The notes under the pieces are model-generated. The model was not told where the DNA came from. It saw only the letters and a program-made list of their open reading frames with translations, and searched no databases. From Candidatus Roizmanbacteria bacterium (GTDB lineage: Bacteria > Patescibacteriota > Microgenomatia > UBA1406 > GWC2-37-13), in assembly GCA_026395455.1 (NCBI GenBank), contig JAPLYR010000007.1, positions 1 through 5,794 of the forward strand: a stretch of DNA of 5,794 nt, read 5' to 3'. A program made the translations under genes and the position numbers. Shown here piece after piece: positions 1 through 5,693 of this stretch. Position 1 is the stretch's first letter. Every line of letters starts with the position of its first letter.

Positions 1-479
1 TATTCCTTAAATCCCATTTTTTCATAAAGCTGCCTTGCTACGGGATTATTCCCAAAGACGCCAAGTGTGATTATCTGCAATCCAATAATATTTTTTTGAG
101 CTTCTTCTATAACTTTGTTCATAAGGAAACTTCCTAATCCTTTTTTTCTCCACTCTTTTGAGATGATAAGGCCAAATACACCAATATGTGTTTCAACTTT
201 TTCCTTGGTAACAATATCTCCTACTCCAATAAGTTCTTCTCCATGAAAAACTAATAGTTTTACTGCAAGCTTATTATTAACTTTCTGAATAAAATTTTCT
301 ACATAACGAGACTCTTCTTCCAGACTCATTTGTTCCCCCTGCATCATAATGTATGTCTGCTCAATGGAAATGGTGTTCATAAAATGAAGAAGTCTTTCTA
401 CATCATCTCGCCTTACATGGCGAATAATAATATCCACCCCATTATGATTTCCTTTAAATAGAACCATGCCTTCTAACAT
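1..479 (-). CDS. GNAT-family N-acetyltransferase (C-terminus cut by window edge)
   Basis: This gene encodes an acetyl-CoA-dependent N-acetyltransferase of the GNAT superfamily; the acceptor substrate cannot be told from sequence. I translated 159 residues before the window ends. The acetyl-CoA pyrophosphate loop (motif A, R/Q-x-x-G-x-G/A) is seen as RKKGLG at residues 111-116, after a beta-strand reading VFGLIIS. The following motif B region carries NN at 144-145 and LYEKMGFKE at 151-159, with Tyr152 in the usual general-acid position. Probably only a short tail is missing. The start at 479 is the first in-frame ATG; a second lies at 467, where AGAAGG is only one base away and so too close to act as a ribosome site. 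A -10-like TACAAT seven bases before the 479 ATG favours that start on a leaderless message. The gene is divergent from the EamA permease across a 33-base gap. The family call is secure; function is open (RimI-like or small-molecule acetylation are both possible). Confidence 0.88.
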   Translation of the reverse strand, partial: MLEGMVLFKGNHNGVDIIIRHVRRDDVERLLHFMNTISIEQTYIMMQGEQMSLEEESRYVENFIQKVNNKLAVKLLVFHGEELIGVGDIVTKEKVETHIGVFGLIISKEWRKKGLGSFLMNKVIEEAQKNIIGLQIITLGVFGNNPVARQLYEKMGFKE

Positions 480-486
480 ATAGCTA

Positions 487-492
487 ATTGTA
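487..492 (-). promoter_or_regulatory. Candidate -10 box for the acetyltransferase gene
   Basis: On the minus strand TACAAT, one mismatch from the sigma-70 -10 consensus, ends seven bases before the ATG at 479. Transcription would then begin at about the start codon. No convincing -35 is present at the expected distance (about 510-515). This is motif matching by eye in AT-rich DNA, so confidence is modest. Confidence 0.4.
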
Positions 493-498
493 CCACTG

Positions 499-504
499 TA
501 TAAT
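499..504 (+). promoter_or_regulatory. Candidate -10 box (TATAAT) for the EamA-HAD unit
   Basis: A perfect TATAAT lies eight bases upstream of the permease ATG at 513, preceded directly by TG. The predicted transcription start falls at roughly 511-513, so the mRNA would be leaderless or nearly so. The region where a -35 should lie (about 476-481) has no match to TTGACA and overlaps the start of the divergent acetyltransferase gene. Confidence 0.5.
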
Positions 505-512
505 GAGACTTT

Positions 513-1349
513 ATGAATTGGTTTATACTTGCTCTTCTTGCCGGCACTGCTTCCAATTTTTTTAATATTTTTAATAGATCGTCTTTAAAAGAAAAGGGGG
601 ACTCTACTGTGTATGCATGGTGGTTTGAGGTTATTCGTTTTATTGTTTTTCGCATTATTTTTCTTCCACAGCATATATTACCTCAGCATGTGGAGGATTA
701 TTTTTGGCTTCTCCTTCTTGGTATAAATGAGGCTGTTTCTGTCTATTTCTTTATGCGTTCTCACCAACTTACTGACCTTTCCCTTTCTACTTTTATTGTT
801 AAACTCCAACTTATCTGGACTCCTCTCATCGCATTCGTCTTTATTGGAGAACGTCTATCCTTACTTGACTATGGAGCTATTGGAATAATACTCATTGGAA
901 TATTCATTGCAATTTATTCCAAAAAAATGAAAAGTGACAAGGGAATTGTTATCACTTTTATTTCTTCTCTATTTATTGCGCTCAATGCAGTGTTTACAAA
1001 AAAAGTTACAGGAATATCAAGTACTCCGTTTATCATCATGATGATGTCGCTTCCTTCTATCTTTATTCTTCCCTTGTTGATGAAAAATTCTTACAAACGA
1101 ATAGTGACTATTTCAAAAAAAACATTTTTACAATGTTTATCTGGTTCGATATCTAATATTATTGCCATGTTTCTTGCTATAAATGCAATACGACTGGGGT
1201 CCACGAGTAAAGTTTCAGCTGTATATCAAGGTATGATGGTTATTTCGCTTCTCTATAGTGTTATTGTCCTAAAAGAAAGAAGACAATTATGGCAAAAGGT
1301 AATTGGCGTGGTAGTAATATTATTAGGTCTTTATGTTCTTTCTCAATAA
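513..1349 (+). CDS. EamA/DMT-family 10-TM permease
   Basis: This is an integral membrane transporter of the drug/metabolite transporter superfamily, likely moving a small metabolite across the cytoplasmic membrane; the substrate is unknown. The 278-residue length and the two-repeat layout fit EamA proteins. I count ten hydrophobic segments, at about 2-21, 33-52, 62-80, 88-111, 118-135, 143-162, 170-190, 205-225, 232-253 and 260-276. Each half ends in the family's typical close: GERLSLLDYGAIGIILIGI (112-130) in the first and KERRQLWQKVIGVVVILLG (254-272) in the second. A short basic loop (KKMKSDK) separates the halves. The ATG at 513 begins directly with the first TM helix and has no good Shine-Dalgarno (only GAG six bases upstream). 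The TAA stop is two bases before the ATG of the HAD hydrolase, so the two are almost certainly co-transcribed and probably translationally coupled. Confidence 0.88.
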   Translation: MNWFILALLAGTASNFFNIFNRSSLKEKGDSTVYAWWFEVIRFIVFRIIFLPQHILPQHVEDYFWLLLLGINEAVSVYFFMRSHQLTDLSLSTFIVKLQLIWTPLIAFVFIGERLSLLDYGAIGIILIGIFIAIYSKKMKSDKGIVITFISSLFIALNAVFTKKVTGISSTPFIIMMMSLPSIFILPLLMKNSYKRIVTISKKTFLQCLSGSISNIIAMFLAINAIRLGSTSKVSAVYQGMMVISLLYSVIVLKERRQLWQKVIGVVVILLGLYVLSQ

Positions 1350-1351
1350 AT

Positions 1352-1984
1352 ATGAAAAATATAATAATACTTTTTGATATTGACTATACAATCTTTAATA
1401 CACATCAGTATAAAAAAAATACTATTACATACATCTGCTCCCGTTTTCATGTTGCAAGCGAAGACATGAAACTATTTGATACAGAGTATCGATCAAAGAA
1501 TCTCAATCCTGCGGGGGTAAACATGAAAGATTACACAGAAAAGATGGCAGTAAAATTTTCTCTATCTTCAAAAGACCTCTATCAACTTCTGATCGACACT
1601 GAGGAAATATTTATGGACACACTCTATCCCGATTCTCTTCCCACTCTCTCCCATTTATCCAAACAATACACACTGGGAATATTTTCTCAAGGTCACCTGC
1701 CTTTCCAAAAAAATAAACTTATTAAAACAAATATTCTCCACCTATTTGAAGAACAACATACCTATATTCACCTTGATAAAACTCATATAGACCATATGCA
1801 AGGATTGCCAAAAAATGCACTAGTTGTTGATGATAAAGTAACGGTAATTGATCACGTCTCAAAGCATATTCCAGCAATTCACATTGATAGAGATCATAAA
1901 ATTGAAAAGAGTAATTTTCCGATAATTCACTCTCTCAGCGAGCTTCCTGAGGCTATCAATCGTCTTATGGAGACAGCAATTTGA
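1352..1984 (+). CDS. HAD-superfamily hydrolase (phosphatase-like)
   Basis: This is a soluble 210-residue haloacid-dehalogenase-fold hydrolase, probably a phosphatase acting on a small phosphorylated compound; the substrate cannot be assigned. All four HAD motifs are visible. Motif I FDIDYT contains nucleophile Asp9, acid/base Asp11 and Thr13. Motif II is Ser112 in GIFSQG. Motif III is Lys122 in the KNKL stretch. Motif IV is the acidic pair Asp160-Asp161 in ALVVDDKVTVI. The region between motifs I and II (about 14-95) is long enough for a helical C1-type cap. I start at the ATG at 1352, because motif I should fall within about ten residues of the N-terminus. The frame stays open back to an ATG at 1289, but that extension lies inside the permease gene and has no family resemblance. 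No Shine-Dalgarno is visible, which fits coupling to the permease stop two bases upstream. The TGA stop overlaps the candidate -35 of the tRNA gene. Confidence 0.85.
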   Translation: MKNIIILFDIDYTIFNTHQYKKNTITYICSRFHVASEDMKLFDTEYRSKNLNPAGVNMKDYTEKMAVKFSLSSKDLYQLLIDTEEIFMDTLYPDSLPTLSHLSKQYTLGIFSQGHLPFQKNKLIKTNILHLFEEQHTYIHLDKTHIDHMQGLPKNALVVDDKVTVIDHVSKHIPAIHIDRDHKIEKSNFPIIHSLSELPEAINRLMETAI

Positions 1985-2007
1985 TCAAATTTTTGGTAAA
2001 ATATACA
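1981..2007 (+). promoter_or_regulatory. Candidate promoter of tRNA-Gln
   Basis: TTGATC (1981-1986, four of six to TTGACA) and TATACA (2002-2007) are separated by 15 bases, shorter than the ideal 17. TAAAAT at 1997-2002 is an alternative -10. Initiation near 2014 would leave a leader of about 20 bases before the mature tRNA 5' end. The -35 overlaps the HAD stop codon. Read-through from the HAD gene is an alternative source of the tRNA. Confidence 0.35.
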
Positions 2008-2035
2008 CACGTTCATAGCTTTTTTGGTTCTTATT

Positions 2036-2108
2036 TGGGGAGTAGTGTAACGGTAACACGCCTGACTTTGGATCAGCGCGACTCTAGGTTCGAATCCTAG
2101 CTCCCCAA
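2036..2108 (+). tRNA. trnQ: tRNA-Gln (anticodon UUG)
   Basis: A full cloverleaf can be drawn by hand. The acceptor stem TGGGGAG (2036-2042) pairs with CTCCCCA (2101-2107). The D stem GTGT (2045-2048) pairs with ACAC (2056-2059), with GG in the loop. The anticodon loop CTTTGGA (2066-2072) carries TTG at 2068-2070. The T stem CTAGG/CCTAG (2084-2088/2096-2100) has loop TTCGAAT. The U1-A72 first pair is a known feature of glutamine tRNAs and supports the identity. The discriminator is A2108, and the 3' CCA is not encoded (CAC follows), so a CCA-adding enzyme is needed. The anticodon stem has only four clean pairs: C2061 faces C2077, unless C2077 bulges and C2061 pairs with G2078. Confidence 0.95.
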
Positions 2109-2188
2109 CACTCATGGACTCTAAATATACAAAAACCAATTTGAAGCTTTATATTGTTGTCTTCTTGGGGTAAACCTATTCGTAAACT

Positions 2189-2221
2189 CTTCAAAAAAAA
2201 TTTGAATCAAATTTTCTGAAG
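2189..2221. repeat. Imperfect inverted repeat / A-T hairpin downstream of tRNA-Gln
   Basis: The outer arms CTTCA (2189-2193) and TGAAG (2217-2221) and the inner arms AAAATTTG (2197-2204) and CAAATTTT (2208-2215) form a stem with a three-base loop and an AAA/C internal loop. The stem is almost all A-T. On the plus strand no T-run follows, so it is a poor intrinsic terminator for the tRNA. On the minus strand the inner hairpin is followed directly by more T residues, but no minus-strand gene ends here. Its role is unknown; transcript end stabilisation or chance in AT-rich DNA are both possible. Confidence 0.4.
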
Positions 2222-2271
2222 TAGAATTATTTAGATATTTATAGCGGTCTATATATTGGTATATGTGTATT

Positions 2272-2300
2272 TTAGTTGTAATAAAACGATATAGTATAAT
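2272..2300 (+). promoter_or_regulatory. Candidate promoter of the DAHP synthase gene
   Basis: A perfect TATAAT at 2295-2300 lies 47 bases before the ATG at 2348. Seventeen bases upstream is TTAGTT (2272-2277), a poor -35. Predicted initiation near 2307 gives a 5' leader of about 40 bases, unlike the near-zero leaders inferred for other genes in this window. An eight-base direct repeat, GTCTATAT, occurs at 2247-2254 and 2316-2323, on either side of this promoter. Confidence 0.45.
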
Positions 2301-2347
2301 TAGATTGTTGTATCAGTCTATATTTGATTGCATTATGCAAGAAAGTT

Positions 2348-3301
2348 ATGATAATAGTATTTAAAAAACACATATCTTCAGAAGCTGTCTCTAAGATAGG
2401 CACACAACTTTCAAAACATAAATTAAGATTTCATATCTTTGGAAAGGAAGGATTAATTAAAGTTTTTTCTTCTCACACTCCTATAAAATTCACTGATAGT
2501 ATAACTAAAAATCCCTTTGTTAAAAAGGTTGTTGATTCACCATATATGCTCTCCTCAATACATGTGGGAAATAAAAATACTTCTTCCCTTTCACAGATGT
2601 TGGACCTTAAAGTCAAAGGTCCCATTTTTATGGCAGGTCCCTGTTCTGTGGAGAATAAAAGTCAAATTGTATTGTCTGCAAAACTTGCGAAATTGTCTGG
2701 TTCACATGTCCTACGTGGCGGCGCATATAAACCAAGAACATCTCCCTATGAGTTTCAAGGTCTTGGTGTTGAGGGATTAAAACTTATGCACCTCGCTGCA
2801 AAAAAATATAGTTTGCTGTCAATATCTGAAGTATTAGACCCACGAGACATCGAGGTGGTCAATGAATATATTGACATTCTCCAAGTTGGAACAAGAAATA
2901 TGTATAACTATGCGCTATTAAAAGAATTAGGAAAAATAGACAAACCAGTACTTCTTAAAAGAAGTATGAATGCAACATATAAAGAGTTTTTGCTCGCGGC
3001 TGAATATATACTCTCAGGAGGGAATAAAAAAGTTATTTTATGCGAAAGAGGAATTAGAACATTCATTTCAGAAACACGATTTACTCTTGATATAAACGCA
3101 GTTCTTTTTTTAAAAAAAGAGACACATCTGCCTGTTGTTGTAGATCCAAGTCATGCAACTGGTTTAGCTTCACTTGTACGTGGAGCTGCTTTTGCGAGTA
3201 TTTCCGCAGGAGCTGACGGTCTCCTAATCGAAATGCACCCAAAACCAGAACTTTCCATACGTGACAAGTCTCAAACTATCAATTCAAAAGAACTAATCTA
3301 A
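2348..3301 (+). CDS. aroF: 3-deoxy-7-phosphoheptulonate (DAHP) synthase, type I-beta
   Basis: This enzyme condenses phosphoenolpyruvate with erythrose 4-phosphate to DAHP, the first committed step of the shikimate pathway, in the cytoplasm. The 317 residues comprise an N-terminal ferredoxin-like domain (about 1-68, opening MIIVFKK; the feedback-sensing domain in type I-beta relatives) and a TIM barrel. The barrel motifs are GPCSVE (97-102), LRGGAYKPRTSPYEFQG (122-138, with Lys128), VGTRNM (180-185), LLKRSM (202-207), VVVDPSHATG (263-272) and IEMHP (294-298). Cys99, His269, Glu295 and Asp306 match the four metal ligands of the Thermotoga maritima enzyme with a constant offset of three, so the active site looks intact. 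I place the start at the ATG at 2348, where the family's N-terminus begins; the frame is open to a TTG at 2324. AAGAAAG just upstream is at best a weak ribosome site. The C-terminus stops about 18 residues short of the Thermotoga protein, losing most of the final helix, and overlaps the convergent tag gene by 23 bases. Confidence 0.93.
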   Translation: MIIVFKKHISSEAVSKIGTQLSKHKLRFHIFGKEGLIKVFSSHTPIKFTDSITKNPFVKKVVDSPYMLSSIHVGNKNTSSLSQMLDLKVKGPIFMAGPCSVENKSQIVLSAKLAKLSGSHVLRGGAYKPRTSPYEFQGLGVEGLKLMHLAAKKYSLLSISEVLDPRDIEVVNEYIDILQVGTRNMYNYALLKELGKIDKPVLLKRSMNATYKEFLLAAEYILSGGNKKVILCERGIRTFISETRFTLDINAVLFLKKETHLPVVVDPSHATGLASLVRGAAFASISAGADGLLIEMHPKPELSIRDKSQTINSKELI

Positions 3302-3860
3302 AGCACGTTACTTCATGATCATTCACCATTCCCACTGCTTGCATATGTGCATAGATTATAGTTGGATCAACAAAGGTAAACCCTCGTTTTTTTAAGTCTT
3401 TACTCAATACTTCTGATTCCTTTGAAATTGCGGGAATCTCAGATATCTTTTTCCATTTGTTGATAATCGTCTTCCCTTTTACGAAACCCCAGATGTAATG
3501 ATCAAATGTAGAAAATTCTTTTTGGACTAGTAAAAACATTCTTGCATTATTGATAGCTGCGTTGATTTTAAGTCTGTTTCGGATAATCCCAGGATTATTC
3601 ATAAGCTTTTCCACATCTTTCTCAGTAAATAGTGCTACTTTTTTTGGATCAAAGTTTGCAAAAGCAAACTGATAACCTTCTCTTCTTTTAAGAATGGTTG
3701 CCCAACTTAAACCAGCTTGTGCAGCTTCAAGAATGAGAAATTCAAAATGTATTTTATCATCGTGAATCGGAACACCCCACTCCTTATCATGATAATCATG
3801 AAATAGTGGGTTTTCCGCCCATTGACAACGAATTATGTTTTTCTTTTCATCCATTTTCAT
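3279..3860 (-). CDS. tag: DNA-3-methyladenine glycosylase I
   Basis: This enzyme excises 3-methyladenine from alkylated DNA, starting base-excision repair. The 193-residue protein matches the Tag family along its whole length (E. coli Tag is 187). Zinc-binding residues of Tag are all present: Cys12 (RCQW), His24 (YHDKEWGVP), His182 and Cys186 (NDHEVTC). Also conserved are Glu45 in LEAAQAGLSW, Trp53, the PGIIRNRLKI segment (90-99) and LSKDLKKRGFTFVDPTIIYAHMQ (152-174). I use the first ATG (3860); a second ATG at 3854 is also possible. There is no Shine-Dalgarno, but a -10-like TATACT ends six bases upstream. The gene lies 32 bases after the ABC transporter stop on the same strand, so read-through from that gene is also possible. 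It ends in adjacent in-frame TGA and TAG stops, inside the 3' end of the convergent DAHP synthase gene. Confidence 0.95.
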   Translation of the reverse strand: MKMDEKKNIIRCQWAENPLFHDYHDKEWGVPIHDDKIHFEFLILEAAQAGLSWATILKRREGYQFAFANFDPKKVALFTEKDVEKLMNNPGIIRNRLKINAAINNARMFLLVQKEFSTFDHYIWGFVKGKTIINKWKKISEIPAISKESEVLSKDLKKRGFTFVDPTIIYAHMQAVGMVNDHEVTCFRLVLLN

Positions 3861-3866
3861 AGGAAA

Positions 3867-3872
3867 AGTATA
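3867..3872 (-). promoter_or_regulatory. Candidate -10 box (TATACT) for tag
   Basis: TATACT on the minus strand ends six bases before the tag ATG, placing the transcription start at or beside the start codon. At 17-base spacing the -35 position reads TAAAAT and overlaps the ABC stop codon. A better-looking TTGATA (3885-3890) is only 12 bases away, too close for a standard promoter. If real, tag can be expressed independently of the upstream ABC gene on a leaderless message. Confidence 0.4.
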
Positions 3873-3892
3873 TCAAGAAAGAAATATCAATT

Positions 3893-5674
3893 TTATTTAT
3901 ACCCCTGAGCTTGGATATTAAATAGTTCTGCATATAGCCCTTTTTTCTTCATTAATAGTTCATGACTTCCCTCTTCAATAATTCTCCCTTCATCGAGTAC
4001 TAAAATTCTGTCGGCATTTCGCACCGTTGAAAATCGATGGGAAATGATGATAACTGTTTTATCTTTTTGAAGTTCTTGCACCCGCTCAAATATTTCATAT
4101 TCAGCTTTTGCATCAATCGCACTTGTTGGTTCATCAAGTATAAGGATAGGGGCATTTTTAAAGAATGTTCGAGCAAGCGCCAACTTTTGCCATTGCCCTC
4201 CTGATAGGTCTATGCCTTCTTTAAACATTTTTCCCACTGTTTGGTCATATTTGAGAGGTAAATCTCTTACAAATTCGTCTGCTCCAGATTTTTTGATTGC
4301 ATCTTTTAATAGTTCAAGATTATTTGCCTCTTTTTTATTCCCAAAATAGACATTTTCTTTAAAAGTAAATTGATACTTAATAAACTCTTGGAAAAGCACT
4401 CCAATAATTGCATACCATTTTTCAAGATTAATATGTTTAATATTCACTCCATTTACTAACAACTCCCCCTCGGTAACATCATAGAATCGTAAAAGAAGTT
4501 TAATAAGAGTTGTCTTACCAGCTCCATTTTCTCCCACAAATGCAATCTTTTCGCCAGTGTGTATTAGTAAGTTGAAATTTTTGAGAATATATCTTTTAGT
4601 ATTGGGATATTTGAAAGATACATTTTTAAACTCAATTGTTGGAGGAAGCGGTATTTTGGGGATAGGGGTTGCATCGATGGGTGAATGAATAATGCGCTCT
4701 TTTGCCATGAATTCAAAGTATTTTTCAATATATTTATTTCGCATGTTAATACTTGAATAATGATCAAGCATCCCATGAGCACCAAGCATAATATTTTGAG
4801 TTTGTTGAAAATAGAGGGTGAATTGCCCAATCCCAAGAGAGCCAGCAAGGACTGCTTTTAAATTGAGAAACTGTGTAAAAAGGAATGCAAGGAATTCAAT
4901 AATACGAGTCCCAATAACGCTTGGCAACCCAGCTTCAGATGCTTTTGTAAATTTTTGGATATATGATTTTTGATGTTCTTTAACTTTGTTATAAAGTACA
5001 TCTCCCGATTTATAGATAACCACTTCTTTTGAAGTCCCATCTTGTGATAATAAATTTTTTATATATTGTGAGACACGAACCAAGAGGGATCGCTCTTCTA
5101 CAAAGTATTTCCACACTTTATTTCTATAATCATCGAGCGAAAAAAAGGAGGGAATAACAGCTAGTAGCATGAAGGGGACAAATAGAGGAAATGTCATTGA
5201 TACAACGATTGACGCAGTGATAAGTTTAAAAATTGAGTCTATAAATGCGGTAATACGCATAACATTTACTCCAATAGTCCCTTTTACTCCTTCTAATTGC
5301 GAGAGTAGGTTTTGAAATTCAGAATTTTCAAATGTTGCAGGATCTAGTTGAGTTAATTTTTTTTGTATTTGTAAATCAATGTAGTTATCCATACGAGTAT
5401 CCAGAAGTACCGACTGCGTTTCCAAATAACTGGTTATTACCATGAGGATAAGAGTAGATAATATGAAAACACCTATAAGTCCAGTAAGGTCAGCAATAGT
5501 CAACACTGTATGTTTCCCTAATTGATCAAGGAGGTTGGAAAGTACGATGACTAAGATAAATGGGTAGAGTGTGCTTTGATAGATTGTCCCAACAATCGAT
5601 AAGATCGCATAGAATTTATTAGCTGCCCACGACAATTGAAGTATTTTATAGCAGTATTTCAATGTTTTTTTCAT
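3893..5674 (-). CDS. ABC exporter half-transporter (fused permease and ATPase)
   Basis: This is an ATP-driven exporter of the ABCB/MsbA-like type, expected to act as a homodimer in the cytoplasmic membrane; the substrate is unknown. The 593 residues hold an N-terminal transmembrane domain (about 1-325) with hydrophobic stretches near 21-48, 62-82, 143-175 and 257-285, followed by a nucleotide-binding domain (about 346-593). The ATPase motifs are complete: Walker A GENGAGKTT (381-389, Lys387), Q-loop Gln429 (VLFQEF), signature LSGGQ (490-494), Walker B LILDEP with Asp514 and catalytic Glu515, D-loop SAID (518-521) and H-loop His546 (ISHRFST). No peptidase-like N-terminal extension is present, so a processing bacteriocin exporter is unlikely. 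The ATG at 5674 begins a basic MKK N-terminus and directly abuts a 19-base palindrome whose last three bases are AGG. tag follows 32 bases downstream on the same strand. Family assignment is secure; drug, lipid or peptide export cannot be separated. Confidence 0.93.
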   Translation of the reverse strand: MKKTLKYCYKILQLSWAANKFYAILSIVGTIYQSTLYPFILVIVLSNLLDQLGKHTVLTIADLTGLIGVFILSTLILMVITSYLETQSVLLDTRMDNYIDLQIQKKLTQLDPATFENSEFQNLLSQLEGVKGTIGVNVMRITAFIDSIFKLITASIVVSMTFPLFVPFMLLAVIPSFFSLDDYRNKVWKYFVEERSLLVRVSQYIKNLLSQDGTSKEVVIYKSGDVLYNKVKEHQKSYIQKFTKASEAGLPSVIGTRIIEFLAFLFTQFLNLKAVLAGSLGIGQFTLYFQQTQNIMLGAHGMLDHYSSINMRNKYIEKYFEFMAKERIIHSPIDATPIPKIPLPPTIEFKNVSFKYPNTKRYILKNFNLLIHTGEKIAFVGENGAGKTTLIKLLLRFYDVTEGELLVNGVNIKHINLEKWYAIIGVLFQEFIKYQFTFKENVYFGNKKEANNLELLKDAIKKSGADEFVRDLPLKYDQTVGKMFKEGIDLSGGQWQKLALARTFFKNAPILILDEPTSAIDAKAEYEIFERVQELQKDKTVIIISHRFSTVRNADRILVLDEGRIIEEGSHELLMKKKGLYAELFNIQAQGYK

Positions 5675-5693
5675 CCTGTATTAATAATACAGG
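5675..5693. promoter_or_regulatory. Perfect 19-base palindrome abutting the ABC gene start (operator candidate)
   Basis: Arms CCTGTATTA and TAATACAGG are perfect nine-base inverted repeats around one central base, ending immediately before the ABC ATG on the minus strand. It contains the only plausible -10 of that gene and an AGG next to the start codon. A dimeric repressor bound here would block transcription. Alternatively, if transcribed, the hairpin would hide the start region. No regulator gene is in the window. Confidence 0.6.
5684..5689 (-). promoter_or_regulatory. Candidate -10 box (TATTAT) for the ABC exporter gene
   Basis: TATTAT on the minus strand, directly preceded by TG as at the EamA promoter, ends nine bases before the ATG and lies wholly inside the 19-base palindrome. 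No good -35 is visible (TTAAGC at 5706-5711, spacing 16). Transcription would start very close to the start codon. Confidence 0.4.

Noticed and set aside
473..655. 60-residue open frame on the minus strand over the permease 5' end
   Set aside because: It lies opposite the well-supported permease gene, has a basic, low-information sequence and resembles no family I know. The acetyltransferase uses a different frame from 479.
1289..1351. 21-residue N-terminal extension of the HAD hydrolase
   Set aside because: It lies entirely within the permease coding region, and it would place motif I 30 residues in, unlike the family. The ATG at 1352 fits better.
1927..2139. 70-residue minus-strand open frame containing GELGFEPRV
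   Set aside because: This is antisense to tRNA-Gln. The GFEPRV string is the familiar artefact of translating the reverse strand of a tRNA T-arm.
2324..2347. TTG start giving an eight-residue longer DAHP synthase
   Set aside because: The family begins at MIIVxK, matching the ATG at 2348. The extra residues have no counterpart in relatives.
2517..2780. 87-residue alternative-frame open frame inside the DAHP synthase gene
   Set aside because: The conserved DAHP synthase motifs run through the same DNA in the other frame; this one has no recognisable domain.
4564..5040. Two short minus-strand open frames (4564-4848 and 4858-5040) inside the ABC gene
   Set aside because: Both are out of frame with the continuous ABC exporter reading, which covers this interval without interruption.
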